DNA of 64,000 nucleotides from the NCBI GenBank assembly GCA_019358985.1, contig JAHHIJ010000013.1:62001-126000 (forward strand), given 5' to 3'. The notes beneath the pieces were generated by a model. It had not been told where the DNA came from and made no database searches. It saw only the letters and a list, made by a program, of their open reading frames with translations. The position numbers were made by a program, and so were the translations under genes. How positions within the stretch are numbered: the stretch's first letter is position 1; each line of letters starts with the position of its first letter. This document shows positions 42,440-52,162 of the stretch, piece by piece. Origin of the DNA: Tolypothrix brevis GSE-NOS-MK-07-07A. GTDB taxonomy: Bacteria; Cyanobacteriota; Cyanobacteriia; Cyanobacteriales; Nostocaceae.

Positions 42440-42674
42440 CAATGTAGAGACGTTCCGCCGGAACGTCTCTAGGACGGTAGGTAGGTTTTTATTGTTGTTA
42501 ATTATCAGAACATAGAGCAGATTTCAGGTAAATGAACTATATATATAACCCAAAACCTTGTAGAGACGTAGCACTGCTACGTCTCTACGTGTATTCGATT
42601 AGAGCAATAAGCTGCTGTAATATCAAATACATCGCCACGAAGAATGTAAAGACGTTCCATCGGAACGTCTCTAC
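42440..42674. repeat. Cluster of three dispersed hairpin repeats
   Basis: The 350-base gap 42377-42726 contains no gene but three hairpins: gtagagacgttcc/ggaacgtctct (42444-42470), embedded in a partial copy of the 40390-type element, an ACGTAGCA/TGCTACGT unit (42560-42589), and a second ACGTTCC/GGAACGT unit (42646-42674). The two core types side by side suggest a preferred insertion region between convergent genes. Confidence 0.75.
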
Positions 42675-42726
42675 ATTTGTGTATGGCTATCTCAAGGTTT
42701 CGTTTATTTCAGCCTTCATCCTTGAG

Positions 42727-43827
42727 TTAGGCAATTTTCTTTCTTCTTGAAAGAAGAGAATTCCAAAATTGACCATGCAAGAGTGATGAAGACTTCTTCG
42801 CGTTGCTTTCTTGGAGAACTTGCTGATAAACTGCTTCGTAGCCGTTCACCATCTGAGTAACGCTGAAGTGTTGTTCTACATATTCTCGGCAGGTTTGACG
42901 ATCTAATTCTAAGGTTGCGGGAATCATTGCTGCCATTTCTTCATAGCTTTGGCAGACATAACCTGTCTTTCCGTGAGCAATCACTTCTGGGACAGAACCC
43001 ATGTTCATGCCAATTACTGGTGTACCAGTTGCCATTGATTCAATCATTACCAAGCCAAAGGGTTCACTCCAGGTTATGGGGAAGAGAGTGATGCTTGCGT
43101 TGCCTAGTAGTTCAGATTTCTGGTCGTGGTTAACTTCCCCTAAAAATTGTATCTGCTCACCGTCAATGTGAGGGGCGATTTCTTTTTCAAAAAATTCGGT
43201 GTCTACTACGTCTACTTTTCCTGCCATCTTTAAGCACCAACCACTCTGCTTGGCGATCGCGATCGCATGTTGAGGTCCTTTCTCTGGCGAAAAGCGCCCC
43301 AAAAACACCAGATATGGCGGATCTTGCGGTTGGGCTACAAAGGTGAATTCTTCGGGGTTAATGCCGTTATAAACTGTGCTGGCGTAATTTAGTTCCAATT
43401 GACGCTGGGAGTTACTTATGCTGATGAATGGTTGCGATTGATGATAAGAAAATACTTTGCTGTTATCAGGCGTAAATCTGCCATGCAAGGTATGTACTGT
43501 CGGTGTTGAAACTAAGCTTGCAAAAGGTAATGCCCAAATCCCTACATGGGAATGGATAATATCGAATTCCGCTGCTTGTTGGTAAACTTGGCTCACTTCC
43601 AGCACTTCATACATTATATGCTCTTTAATGTCTGGATCTAGGCGCAATGCACGCGGATGAACAGCTTCTAATTTAGCCAAAGTTTGAGAATCGCCAGAGG
43701 CGAACAATGTGACATCATGACCTCGACGCACCAGTTCATCAGTCAAGCGACTCGCTACCAGTTCAATTCCTCCGTAAGTTGGGGGCGGAACTCGTTCCCA
43801 CAAAGGGGCTACTTGAGCTATTTTCAT
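42727..43827 (-). CDS. Family 4 glycosyltransferase
   Basis: This 366-residue protein has a GT-B fold. The N-terminal acceptor side has IAQVAPLWERVPPPTYGGIELVASRLTDELVRRGHDVTLFASG, typical of GT4. The donor side has YLVFLGRFSPEKGPQHAIAIAK and the E-x7-E motif in EPFGLVMIESMATGTPVIG (about 262-280). GT4 enzymes use nucleotide sugars with retention of configuration, acting on polysaccharides, glycolipids or metabolites such as sucrose. The acceptor here cannot be told. The protein is soluble or peripheral with no membrane segment. The gene is single, divergent from the CHASE2 kinase across 660 bases. Confidence 0.9.
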   Translation of the reverse strand: MKIAQVAPLWERVPPPTYGGIELVASRLTDELVRRGHDVTLFASGDSQTLAKLEAVHPRALRLDPDIKEHIMYEVLEVSQVYQQAAEFDIIHSHVGIWALPFASLVSTPTVHTLHGRFTPDNSKVFSYHQSQPFISISNSQRQLELNYASTVYNGINPEEFTFVAQPQDPPYLVFLGRFSPEKGPQHAIAIAKQSGWCLKMAGKVDVVDTEFFEKEIAPHIDGEQIQFLGEVNHDQKSELLGNASITLFPITWSEPFGLVMIESMATGTPVIGMNMGSVPEVIAHGKTGYVCQSYEEMAAMIPATLELDRQTCREYVEQHFSVTQMVNGYEAVYQQVLQESNAKKSSSLLHGQFWNSLLSRRKKIA

Positions 43828-44487
43828 AAAATTGTTTAGGTTCAGAAGGTAAATTGGTCGTTGTCAAAGGGTTGAAATGCTTTAGTTCAGAGTTTTTGCC
43901 TCCTTTTCTGAAAGTCCAAATTAACCGCTCGTTGGTGCTAACACCGCTATCCCGGCTAACTTTACCCTTTAAGCCTCACCTCCAAATTTACTTTGAGCCA
44001 CAATCATATCATGGCTGTGGTTATTAAGCTAACTTTTGCTTTTAAATTATTGCATCTATCTTTAGGAATATATTATGGTTATTTGGATATAAATGCTTGT
44101 TATTGCTCAGTCTCAATGAAAAACAATATTAAGCATATCAGGGATCAATTCAGTTATGGAAAATAAATAGCGATCGCTTGCCAAAATACTTCAATAAGCT
44201 GTAATGCGATCGCTTAATTCCAGACTTTCAGTTGATTCAATATACTGCACTGCTGACTTTAAGAAAACTTATAGGTTCCATCGGTTGATTAATTTCCCAA
44301 GAAATAATTTTCAGGATCAATTGATAGAAATAATTATTAAGCATGTCGGTAAAAACGGCTCTTGAGTTGCCTACTTAAGAAAAAGTGTTTGCTCTGTGTA
44401 TCTTGAAGTGGGTTTATTGGTACATTGAGATAGAGTTAACTTAGTCTGCAACATCTACCTAATTGGCGCGATCGCCACAACGCCTTG
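43828..44487. promoter_or_regulatory. 660-base intergenic region between divergent genes
   Basis: No gene, known RNA or dispersed hairpin repeat was recognised here. It is AT-rich with a few HIP1 octamers (near 44170 and 44465) and must contain promoters for the glycosyltransferase (minus) and the CHASE2 kinase (plus). Confidence 0.35.
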
Positions 44488-46770
44488 ATGATTCGACTTT
44501 TAGAAAAATTTCGCACCGCATTGGCAAAAAATAGGCGTCCCTCGAAGTTGCAAGTTACCAATTCTCCGGGAAACCTGGAACAAACGGACATTTTTAAAGA
44601 AGCTTCCCTTGGTGATACTGTGTTTAATAAGGGTTGGCTGCAAACTATAATGATTGTTAGTGTGGGAGTCACTGTCTTGATTGCCGGAATTCGTGAATTA
44701 AGATGGTTGCAGTCTTGGGAATTAAGAGTTTACGATCAGATGTTGCGATCCGTCGCAGAGCTTCCGCAAAAAGCAAGACATCGCCGTATTTTATTAGTTA
44801 CAATTACTGAAGCAGACATTAAACGCGAAAAATGGCCCTTGTCAGATACGACAATTAATCGCCTTTTAAACAAAATAGAGTCTTATCAACCACGCATTAT
44901 CGGCTTAAATATTTACCGTGATTTGCCTATCGAACCTGGTTCTAAACAGTTGGCAAATCATCTTTCACGTCAAAATAATATTATCGCTGTCTGTGGATTT
45001 AGCAGTCTGGAAAATCCGGAAATTCCACCACCGCCGAGTGTTTCTGAAGATAAAATAGGCTTTAGCGATTTGATAGCTGACGAAAATGATAACATTGTTC
45101 GTCGCAGTTTGTTATTTGCCCATTCAAACGACAAAAAATGTAATACCAATGTATCGTTTGCTGCCTTACTAGCTATTAATTATTTACAAAAACAAGGGAT
45201 TGAAACAAGTTTCACTAATCAAGATATCCAAATAGGTAAAACTTTATTCCCAATTTTAAAATCTAATTCTGGTAGCTACGAACATCTGGATGCGGCAGGC
45301 TACCAAATAATGCTAAATTATCGCCATCCGAATCGCCTTGCTGATAAAGTAACTCTTACAGAAGTTCTCAACAATCAAGTAAATCCTAGCTTAATTAAAG
45401 ACCGTTTAGTAATCATTGGTATAACGGCAACAAGCATCGATAAAGGTTTCTATACACCCTACAGCGCTTTACCAAACCAACCATCAAGAATGCCGCCTGT
45501 ATATATTCATGCACACATTGCCAGTGATATTTTGAGTGCGGTGCTGGATAAAGAACCCTTAATTTGGTATTTACCTCAATGGGGTGAATATGTTTCGATT
45601 TGGTGCGCTTCTTTGGTAGGTGCTGCTGTCGCATGGCATTTGCGACATCCTTTAGGATTAGTAGTTGTGGGAGCTATAATTCTCACCAGCTTGGGTGGAT
45701 TTTGTTATCTGCTTTTTTTACAAGCTGGATGGATGCCAGTGATTCCCCAGGCTTTAGCTTTGGTAATTAGTAGCGTGAGTGTGATGGCTTACACCACTTA
45801 TCAGATGCAACAGAAAAGCAAGTGGATTATTTTAGAAGTTGAAAAACAAGAAGAAGCGATCGCTCAATTAAATGTCTTGTTAAAAGAGACAGCAATTCAA
45901 GACCAACATCATCATGTTTCTGCCACAATTATACCAGAAAAACGAACTGGCGACCTTCTTTTAAGTGGACGCTACAAAATTGCCAAAGTTCTCACTTCTG
46001 GCGGATTCGGTTGTATTTATATAGCCGAAGATACTCAACGACCAAGTAATCCTAATTGTATCGTCAAGCAATTAATGCCGGCACGTCGAGATCCAATATT
46101 TTTAGAAGTTGCCAGAAGATTATTTAATACCGAAGCGGAAATTTTAGAAATTTTGGGTGAACATCATCAAATTCCTAAGTTACTCGCCTATTTTGAAGAT
46201 AATCAAGAATTCTATTTAGTAGAAGAATATATTCCTGGACATACATTGAGTGAAGAATTACCACCTATTAAAAGAGGCGTGCAACAAGAACTTTTTGTTA
46301 GAGAAATGTTGAAAGAAATTTTAGAAATTCTCGCATTTGTGCATCAACATCGCGTGATTCATCGTGATATTAAACCGAGTAATATTATTAGATCAAAAAT
46401 AGATAATCGCTTAGTGTTGATTGATTTTGGTGCAGTCAAATTGATGCAACCACCAACCAGCGAAGAAACAGAATTAGCGACAGTTGCCATAGGAACACGA
46501 GGTTATGCACCACCAGAACAATTTGCCGGTCATCCCCGCTTGAACAGTGATATTTATGCCTTAGGGATGATTGCCATTCAAGCCCTAACAGGAGTGCTAC
46601 CCCAAGAACTACCACCAGATTTAGAAACAGGTAATGTGAGATGGCGTCAATGGGCGAAAGTCAGCGATGAATTGGCAACGATTTTAGATAAAATGGTACG
46701 ATATCATTTTAGCGATCGCTATCAATCATCTGTCGCAGTTTTACAAGATTTGAAGCGGATTGCAGAATGA
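44488..46770 (+). CDS. CHASE2-domain Ser/Thr protein kinase
   Basis: The 760-residue protein has one membrane helix near 50-70 (TIMIVSVGVTVLIAGI). An extracytoplasmic CHASE2 sensor (about 75-335) follows, with LRVYDQMLRSVAELPQKARHRRILLVTITEADI and DRLVIIGITATSIDKGFYTPYS. Three further membrane helices lie at about 365-440. The cytoplasmic kinase (about 490-760) has the loop LTSGGFGCIYIAED, Lys in CIVKQLMPA, VIHRDIKPSNIIR and VLIDFGAVKLM. CHASE2 is an uncharacterised extracellular sensing domain typical of cyanobacterial receptors. ATG 44488 is preferred to the TTG at 44485. The VOC gene follows 71 bases later on the same strand. Confidence 0.92.
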   Translation: MIRLLEKFRTALAKNRRPSKLQVTNSPGNLEQTDIFKEASLGDTVFNKGWLQTIMIVSVGVTVLIAGIRELRWLQSWELRVYDQMLRSVAELPQKARHRRILLVTITEADIKREKWPLSDTTINRLLNKIESYQPRIIGLNIYRDLPIEPGSKQLANHLSRQNNIIAVCGFSSLENPEIPPPPSVSEDKIGFSDLIADENDNIVRRSLLFAHSNDKKCNTNVSFAALLAINYLQKQGIETSFTNQDIQIGKTLFPILKSNSGSYEHLDAAGYQIMLNYRHPNRLADKVTLTEVLNNQVNPSLIKDRLVIIGITATSIDKGFYTPYSALPNQPSRMPPVYIHAHIASDILSAVLDKEPLIWYLPQWGEYVSIWCASLVGAAVAWHLRHPLGLVVVGAIILTSLGGFCYLLFLQAGWMPVIPQALALVISSVSVMAYTTYQMQQKSKWIILEVEKQEEAIAQLNVLLKETAIQDQHHHVSATIIPEKRTGDLLLSGRYKIAKVLTSGGFGCIYIAEDTQRPSNPNCIVKQLMPARRDPIFLEVARRLFNTEAEILEILGEHHQIPKLLAYFEDNQEFYLVEEYIPGHTLSEELPPIKRGVQQELFVREMLKEILEILAFVHQHRVIHRDIKPSNIIRSKIDNRLVLIDFGAVKLMQPPTSEETELATVAIGTRGYAPPEQFAGHPRLNSDIYALGMIAIQALTGVLPQELPPDLETGNVRWRQWAKVSDELATILDKMVRYHFSDRYQSSVAVLQDLKRIAE

Positions 46771-46841
46771 ATGATTGGACATTGGGCATTGGCAAAATTT
46801 AAATTTTTGAACATCACTCCAAATCCCAAATCTAAAATGGT

Positions 46842-47870
46842 ATGACTCAGGAAAAATCTACTTCCATTGAAGGTATTTATGAGGTTTGCATTGGTATCCC
46901 AGATCCAATTTTGGCAATTCAATATTGGCAGCAATTTGGCTATCGGATCGGGGAAGTGGGGGAATTATCCGCAACAGCAGCAAAGCAATTATATGGGGTA
47001 AATTCGTCTTTGCGATCGCTTCGCCTTTATCATCTAAATGCTGATCATGGTTTGATTCGGCTGATGATTTGGCAAAATCCGACGAATGAAGGGTTGGGAA
47101 CTGCAACAATGAAAGCGAAAGGTAATCGCTGGGCAACAACTTTAACTGCGGATGTATTAAGTATTTTAAATCATGTGGAGGAGGCAAAAACGGCAAATTG
47201 GTCTATCCGCTACACTAATCCGCATTGGGAAGTTATTTACAACAAAGACAGAAAAAGTCGTCCTTTTGTTGAACCAGTTGTAGGGGTACGAGAGATGCTA
47301 TTATTGCAACCTTTGGCTCGACAAGTTTTATTTCAACGCTTTGGCTATTCCCTACCACATTACGGTGAAATTAATCTTAGCGCTACTTTTAAAACTAGTC
47401 AGTTTACTCACATGGGAATGATAATTCAAGATGATAGCAAAGAAACCCTGAAGTTTTATGAAGAAGTTTTGGGGTTGCTGAAAGTGCGTGATGATGTTGA
47501 AACTAGTTATGAATCTTCTCTTGCGGGTAGAGGGATTTTTGATTTAAATAAAGGTGAAAAGTTTATTGTTACAGCTTTTGACGATCCGCGTTCTTCTGCG
47601 TCTGATTTTATGGCTGCACGTTCTGGCAGACTTTATATTATTCGCTTTCCAGATTCTATACAATTAGAATCGCGGTTTGAGCAAGCGCAACCAGGTTGTT
47701 TGGGAATGTCGTTATACACTTATCGTGTGCGCGGAATACATGGGTATTTTGACCGCGTTAAAGCAAGTAAAGTACAACAAATCACAAATCTTGTTAGCAA
47801 TGAATTTGGGGAGATGAGTTTCTCTTTTGTTGCTCCCGATGGCTACTTCTGGACGTTGTTAGAAAGTTAA
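46842..47870 (+). CDS. Two-domain VOC (glyoxalase-like) family protein
   Basis: The 342-residue product has two glyoxalase-fold halves. The first (about 10-140) begins IYEVCIGIPDPILAIQYWQQFGYRIGEVG. The second (about 190-342) has FTHMGMIIQDDSKETLKFYEEVLGLLKVRD and closes FSFVAPDGYFWTLLES. In the second half His and Glu ligands (THMG and the final LLES) are present; in the first half the first metal position is Cys or Glu-like, so it may be structural. Activity is unknown; dioxygenase or lyase chemistry is typical of the fold. It follows the CHASE2 kinase by 71 bases and may be co-transcribed. Confidence 0.8.
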   Translation: MTQEKSTSIEGIYEVCIGIPDPILAIQYWQQFGYRIGEVGELSATAAKQLYGVNSSLRSLRLYHLNADHGLIRLMIWQNPTNEGLGTATMKAKGNRWATTLTADVLSILNHVEEAKTANWSIRYTNPHWEVIYNKDRKSRPFVEPVVGVREMLLLQPLARQVLFQRFGYSLPHYGEINLSATFKTSQFTHMGMIIQDDSKETLKFYEEVLGLLKVRDDVETSYESSLAGRGIFDLNKGEKFIVTAFDDPRSSASDFMAARSGRLYIIRFPDSIQLESRFEQAQPGCLGMSLYTYRVRGIHGYFDRVKASKVQQITNLVSNEFGEMSFSFVAPDGYFWTLLES

Positions 47871-47888
47871 TTAGACACAAGAAGTAGA

Positions 47889-47945
47889 ATTTAATTATGC
47901 GTTGTTCGATTCAAAGAGACGTAGCAGTGCTACGTCTCTACATGT
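47889..47945. mobile_element. Partial MITE-family copy
   Basis: atttaattatgcgttgttcg, then the agagacgtagcagtgctacgtctct hairpin (47914-47940), matches the interior of the 24408 element. The agacatctcca ends are not present. It lies between the VOC gene and the convergent small secreted-protein gene. Confidence 0.55.
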
Positions 47946-48032
47946 TTTCTGATATAAAGGTAAAACAGATTTGGCGTTACTAATGGGTATTTTAAGGATT
48001 AATCAGTTTTACCCAAAATGTGTGAAACTATT

Positions 48033-48326
48033 TTAGTAGCGATGATAATCGCGTCGATCACGTTGACGTTCAAAGCGATCGCGTCGATCACGTTGTCGTT
48101 CAAAGCGATCGCGTCGATCACGTTGTCGTTCAAAGCGATCGCGTTGGTTACGTTGTCGTTGTTCATATATTCTACGTTGCCGTTCACGCCACTCGCGTTG
48201 ATCTTGACGCAAATCACGTCGATCTTCTGCTCCAAAAATTACTTGTACTTGAGCAGAAGCTGGTTTTGCTAAAACAGTAGAAGTCAGCAAAACACCTATC
48301 AAGCAAGTTGTTAGAATTCTTTTCAT
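48033..48326 (-). CDS. Small secreted Arg-rich repeat protein
   Basis: This 97-residue protein begins with a clear signal peptide (KRILTTCLIGVLLTSTVLAKPASAQ, cleavage after AQ near 26). The mature part is extremely rich in Arg, Asp and Gln and ends with three tandem decapeptides of the type RDRFERQRDR. The repeats are encoded by 30-bp units that each contain a HIP1 octamer (48075, 48105, 48135). Charge pairing suggests a helical or disordered periplasmic protein. No family is recognised; related short Arg-rich exported proteins are seen in cyanobacteria. Start ATG 48326 is clear from the signal peptide. Confidence 0.72.
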   Translation of the reverse strand: MKRILTTCLIGVLLTSTVLAKPASAQVQVIFGAEDRRDLRQDQREWRERQRRIYEQRQRNQRDRFERQRDRRDRFERQRDRRDRFERQRDRRDYHRY

Positions 48327-48759
48327 AATGACAGTTACTTAATTAAAAGTCTCGTGAAAGATTGAAGAATAACTCGTTTTTTTAGCAGATTAAAAAACTA
48401 GAAAAAGGCTTTAATATTTCCTCTTCTGTACCTGTCAGTTTATAAGGAATTTAAACTTACTACTTGTTCCCAGTTTTCAACAATAATTGCTGCTAACAAT
48501 AATAGATAACCCTGTTTACTATTTTCGCTCATGTATATAAAAAATTGTTCTTCCTAAAGTCATGATCTATTTATGACTTTAGTCATGACTTTTCTAGAAA
48601 ATCTTTTCCCTTTCTGCCTCTTTCCAGTTAGGTTATGGTAGAAAGCTGGCAAACAAGAGCCAATACGTAAGTAAAAGGAGTATCCTGAATAATAGAACTT
48701 GTATTAATTACGTTTGCTTTAAATTAAAAATTTTGCTTTTGAATGAGCGAGGTTATGTG

Positions 48760-49206
48760 ATGAAACGTCTTATTATCAGTTGTTTATCTACTTTGCTTTT
48801 AGTTGCAGCAACTCAAAAAATAGCAAGCGCTCAAACTATAGCGCAGAACCCAGCTAGCTCCAATGTTTATCAAGGTACTGGCAACTTGCTCAATTACCCT
48901 AGTGGAACGCGAATTTATAATAATGGTTCCCTTAATATCCCTAATGGAGCCACAATTTATCCTTCGGTGACGATAAATAATGGTGACGGATCTAGGACTT
49001 ACTATTACTCAAACGGAACCCGCATTACCACTGATAAAAATACAGTTAGTCCTGGCGGTAATTTTATCATACCAAGCGTAAATGGAGGGCTGAACAATGG
49101 AAATAGAATTAACCCAATTCAAAACCAGAACCTTTTAAACAGAAATAGGTGCGTACCACGTCCGTTGGGGCAGTCTCCTGTCTTTGTGCCAAATACTGGC
49201 TGCTAA
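48760..49206 (+). CDS. Small secreted Asn/Gly-rich protein
   Basis: The 148-residue product starts at ATG 48760, where a signal peptide begins (MKRLIISCLSTLLLVAATQK, cleavage near IASAQ). The mature protein has short repeating strands: LNYPSGTRIYNNGSLNIPNG, ATIYPSVTINNGDG and TYYYSNGTRITT. This suggests a small beta-helical or beta-solenoid surface protein. It ends with two cysteines (RCVPRP and NTGC) that may form a disulfide. No family was recognised. The segment PGGNFIIP recalls PGGNFIIA in the PPC-domain protein at 52594. A strong terminator follows the stop. Confidence 0.72.
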   Translation: MKRLIISCLSTLLLVAATQKIASAQTIAQNPASSNVYQGTGNLLNYPSGTRIYNNGSLNIPNGATIYPSVTINNGDGSRTYYYSNGTRITTDKNTVSPGGNFIIPSVNGGLNNGNRINPIQNQNLLNRNRCVPRPLGQSPVFVPNTGC

Positions 49207-49214
49207 CAAGTTGT

Positions 49215-49239
49215 AATGGGCACTTTTCGTGCCCATTTT
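49215..49239 (+). terminator. Rho-independent terminator, 9-bp stem
   Basis: The stem aatgggcac/gtgcccatt with a 5-base loop (ttttc) is followed by a short T-run, nine bases after the stop of the secreted protein gene. Immediately beyond it lies a gcgataaatcgc palindrome (about 49241-49252) of the dispersed type. Confidence 0.75.
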
Positions 49240-49264
49240 GAGCGATAAATCGCTCACTACTTAA

Positions 49265-49759
49265 TTAACCTTTAACAAACTTTAGAGATACACCGTTCAT
49301 GCAATAACGCTTACCGGTGGGTTTAGGACCATCGTCAAATACATGACCCAAATGTCCACCACAACGATGACAATGAACTTCAGTTCTAGTCATGAAAAAT
49401 GACTTGTCTACAGTGAAAGCGATCGCACCTTCGATTGGTTGGAAAAAACTGGGCCAGCCTGTGCCACTATTAAATTTTGTATCAGATTTAAAAAGTGGTA
49501 AATCACATGCTGCACATACATAAGTACCCTTATCATACTCTTTATCTAGGGGGCTAGTGTGAGCGGGTTCAGTTCCATGTTTACGCAGCACTTTATATTG
49601 TTCTGGTGTTAAAATAGTGCGCCACTCTTCTTCAGTTTTGTGAACTTCAAACTGGTTATTTGAGATTGCCATAACTTCTGATCTGCCAAGTAAATAATGT
49701 GATAACCATGCTGTGCCAAGTATTGTTGCACCAGCTTGTAAAAAACGCCGCTTATTCAT
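49265..49759 (-). CDS. msrB: Exported peptide-methionine (R)-S-oxide reductase MsrB
   Basis: This 164-residue MsrB repairs methionine-R-sulfoxide in proteins. Structural zinc cysteines are CAAC (about 83-86) and CHRC (about 131-134). [24 protein letters not shown] carries the catalytic Cys. The N-terminus ([20 protein letters not shown]) has a twin-arginine motif and a hydrophobic stretch, so the enzyme is probably sent folded through the Tat pathway to the periplasm or thylakoid lumen. The residues after the catalytic Cys (MNG) differ from the more usual INS/VNS. The gene is flanked by repeats and seems to be transcribed alone. Confidence 0.92.
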   Translation of the reverse strand: MNKRRFLQAGATILGTAWLSHYLLGRSEVMAISNNQFEVHKTEEEWRTILTPEQYKVLRKHGTEPAHTSPLDKEYDKGTYVCAACDLPLFKSDTKFNSGTGWPSFFQPIEGAIAFTVDKSFFMTRTEVHCHRCGGHLGHVFDDGPKPTGKRYCMNGVSLKFVKG

Positions 49760-49848
49760 AATTTAACGCAAGTTGGTTCTTATTTGATTTGACCTCTGTT
49801 TTTGTCCGATACTGCTAGCGAATTGGTAAAGGTATAAAGCCTTACCAA

Positions 49849-49955
49849 GAAGGGGAAAGGGGAAAGGTATGGAAAGAAAATACGGATTTATTCACTATAA
49901 CTCTATATTTCTTACCCTTACCCCCTCTTAAAAAAGCCCTTTCCCCTTTCCTCAC
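49849..49955. repeat. Heptamer purine/pyrimidine fold-back
   Basis: gaaggggaaaggggaaaggt (from 49849) faces accccctct and ccctttcccctttcc (49919-49952). It is the same kind of structure as at 7497-7630, including the gtatggaaa segment after the purine arm. It lies downstream of the kinase-WD40 stop and may act as its terminator. Confidence 0.6.
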
Positions 49956-49962
49956 TACTTTT

Positions 49963-51978
49963 TCACGGATGCCAAATCTTGATAATATTGTCAGCACTAC
50001 CGCCACTAGCAATAGTTCGTCCATCCGGACTGATGGCGATCGCATAAACATAGCCAGAATCTTTCTTCAATGTGCGAATTTCTCCCCCGGTTGTTATATC
50101 CCACAATTTAATTGTGTTGTCATTACTACCACTTGCCAGAATTACACTATCTGGCTTTTTACTGTATCCTCCTTTAGGGATATAAGCAACAGAAGTAACT
50201 TTGTCATCGTGTCCAGTTAGAGTGCGGATTTCCTTTCCTATATTTACATTCCACAATTTGATTATCTTGTCTTTACTACCGCTTGCAAGTTGCTGTCCAT
50301 CGGGACTAAAGGCAATAGACGAAACTAAATCCAAATGTCCTGTTAAAGTATGGATTTCTTTACCCGTGTTTAGATTCCACAGTTTGATTGTTTTGTCCCA
50401 ACTACCACTAGCAAGAGTTAAATTATCTGGACTAAACGCAACGGAAGCAAGTGTTTTAGAATGTCCCTTTAAAGTGCGGATTTCTTTGTTTGTTTTTAGA
50501 TTCCACAGTTTGATTGTTTTATCCAAACTGCTACTAGCTAGTAGCTTTCCGTCTGGACTGAAAGCGAGAGAAGTAACGCTGTCAGAATGTCCTTTCAGAG
50601 TACGGATTTCTTGCCCTGTATTTAAATTCCACAGCTTGATAGTTTTGTCAGCACTACCACTGGCTATAGTTTGTCCATCTGGGCTAATAGCGATCGCATA
50701 AATCCATGACGTGTGTCCTTTAAAGGTGCGGATTTCCTGTTTAGTTGTTAGATTCCATAATTTGATCGTGCGATCGTCGCTTCCAGTCACCAGCATCTGT
50801 CCATCGGGACTGAAGGTGACAGAATTAACATCGCTGGAATGTCCTTTTAGGGTGCTGGGTTGATGGGAATTTTCCGAACTTTTGTTGATTGGCTGACTGG
50901 GAGAAGACTTAGTGATTGCAACAGGACGAGATAATGAATACCAAACTCCTGCTATTGCCAACACTACAATAGCAGCACTTATAATCAGTTGATTTCTCAG
51001 CCTCGCACCTAATTGTGGCAATCGCGCTTCGGTATAAATTAAAGTTGAAGGTATTGTTGACAGTGGTGATACAAATATTAAGTCACTGAGGACTTCATCG
51101 GCTGATTGATAACGCTTTTGGATATCTGTTTTCAACAGCTTGTCCAAAACTTTACTCAATTTTGAGCGTGAGATTATTAAGTTGTTACCGGAATTATGTA
51201 AATATTTTCGCCAAGATGTAACCCAACTAAAACCCTGTTCCATCCAAAGTTGAGATGGACGAATTCCTGTTAGTAAGTGAAAGCAAGTCGCACCCAAACC
51301 GAATAAATCACTAGCGGGATAAGCTTTTCCATCTTGCATTTGTTCAATTGGGGTATAGCCATGCGAACCGATAGCTGTCCCCGTTTTCATCATGACTGTT
51401 GCCGAGAGTTGCTTTGAGGCTCCAAAATCAATTAGGACTAATTGTCCATCATTTTGGCGGCGAATGATATTCTGTGGCTTGATATCTCGATGAATTACGC
51501 CGCGATCGTGAATAAACTTAAAAACCGGCAATAAATCTAACAAAAGTTGTCTAATTTTGCTTTCACTAAATGTTCCCTGTTGTTGCAATTCTTTAAGTAA
51601 ATTTTCCCCATCAATAAACTGCTGCACTAAATATAAATAATTGTCTTGTTCAAAGTAAGCCAAAAGCGTGGGAATTTGGTTATGTTCTCCCAATTGTTGC
51701 AGTCGCTTCGCTTCTTCTTTAAATAGCTCAACTGCTTTACGCAATAGCGAAGCATCCTGAATTTTCGGTGCTAATTGTTTGACAACGCACTCTTCATTCA
51801 GCTTGTCTACATCTTCCGCTAGATAGGTTCTGCCAAATCCACCTTCATCAGATAGTAATTTGATGACTCGATAATGACCTCTTAAAAGGGAAATTAGCGG
51901 AGTATCGCAATACTGACAATATTTGCTACCATCAGCATTTAGGGGATCTTGGCAATCGGGATTCAGGCAGCAAAGCAT
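49963..51978 (-). CDS. Zinc-finger Ser/Thr kinase with C-terminal WD40 propeller
   Basis: The 671-residue product opens with a small zinc-binding head (two Cys pairs, CLNPDC and CQYC, about 4-24). The kinase (about 34-295) has DEGGFGRTYLAED, Lys in CVVKQLAPK, VIHRDIKPQNIIRR and LIDFGASKQL. One membrane helix lies near 330-350 (LIISAAIVVLAIAGVWYSL). Seven WD40 repeats (about 375-671) end in KLWN- or KIWH-type motifs, making one full propeller. Repeat 6 has a short insertion (YIPKGGYSKKPDSV). The propeller is probably outside the membrane and the kinase inside. It is a paralogue of the gene at 55400. Confidence 0.93.
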   Translation of the reverse strand: MLCCLNPDCQDPLNADGSKYCQYCDTPLISLLRGHYRVIKLLSDEGGFGRTYLAEDVDKLNEECVVKQLAPKIQDASLLRKAVELFKEEAKRLQQLGEHNQIPTLLAYFEQDNYLYLVQQFIDGENLLKELQQQGTFSESKIRQLLLDLLPVFKFIHDRGVIHRDIKPQNIIRRQNDGQLVLIDFGASKQLSATVMMKTGTAIGSHGYTPIEQMQDGKAYPASDLFGLGATCFHLLTGIRPSQLWMEQGFSWVTSWRKYLHNSGNNLIISRSKLSKVLDKLLKTDIQKRYQSADEVLSDLIFVSPLSTIPSTLIYTEARLPQLGARLRNQLIISAAIVVLAIAGVWYSLSRPVAITKSSPSQPINKSSENSHQPSTLKGHSSDVNSVTFSPDGQMLVTGSDDRTIKLWNLTTKQEIRTFKGHTSWIYAIAISPDGQTIASGSADKTIKLWNLNTGQEIRTLKGHSDSVTSLAFSPDGKLLASSSLDKTIKLWNLKTNKEIRTLKGHSKTLASVAFSPDNLTLASGSWDKTIKLWNLNTGKEIHTLTGHLDLVSSIAFSPDGQQLASGSKDKIIKLWNVNIGKEIRTLTGHDDKVTSVAYIPKGGYSKKPDSVILASGSNDNTIKLWDITTGGEIRTLKKDSGYVYAIAISPDGRTIASGGSADNIIKIWHP

Positions 51979-52162
51979 ACTGGGAATCCATCTGCACTAT
52001 GGGTATATGTTAATATATGACGTATAATTTTGCTATCTGCTATCAGGCGGACATGAAATTGGCACATGTACGACATGCTGATGAAGCTATCCACCAAACA
52101 GTGGACAGAACCAGACAACTAGTACTGCTACTGGACAGATAGCCAGCCATAGTGAAAACTAC

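Noticed and set aside
42532-42750. Plus-strand 72-codon frame
   Set aside because: It is built from two hairpin repeats in a gap between convergent genes.
50201-50701. Plus-strand frame of 166 codons
   Set aside because: It lies opposite the WD40 repeats of the kinase gene and arises from their periodic sequence; similar shadows occur at 54166-55059 and 55493-55991.
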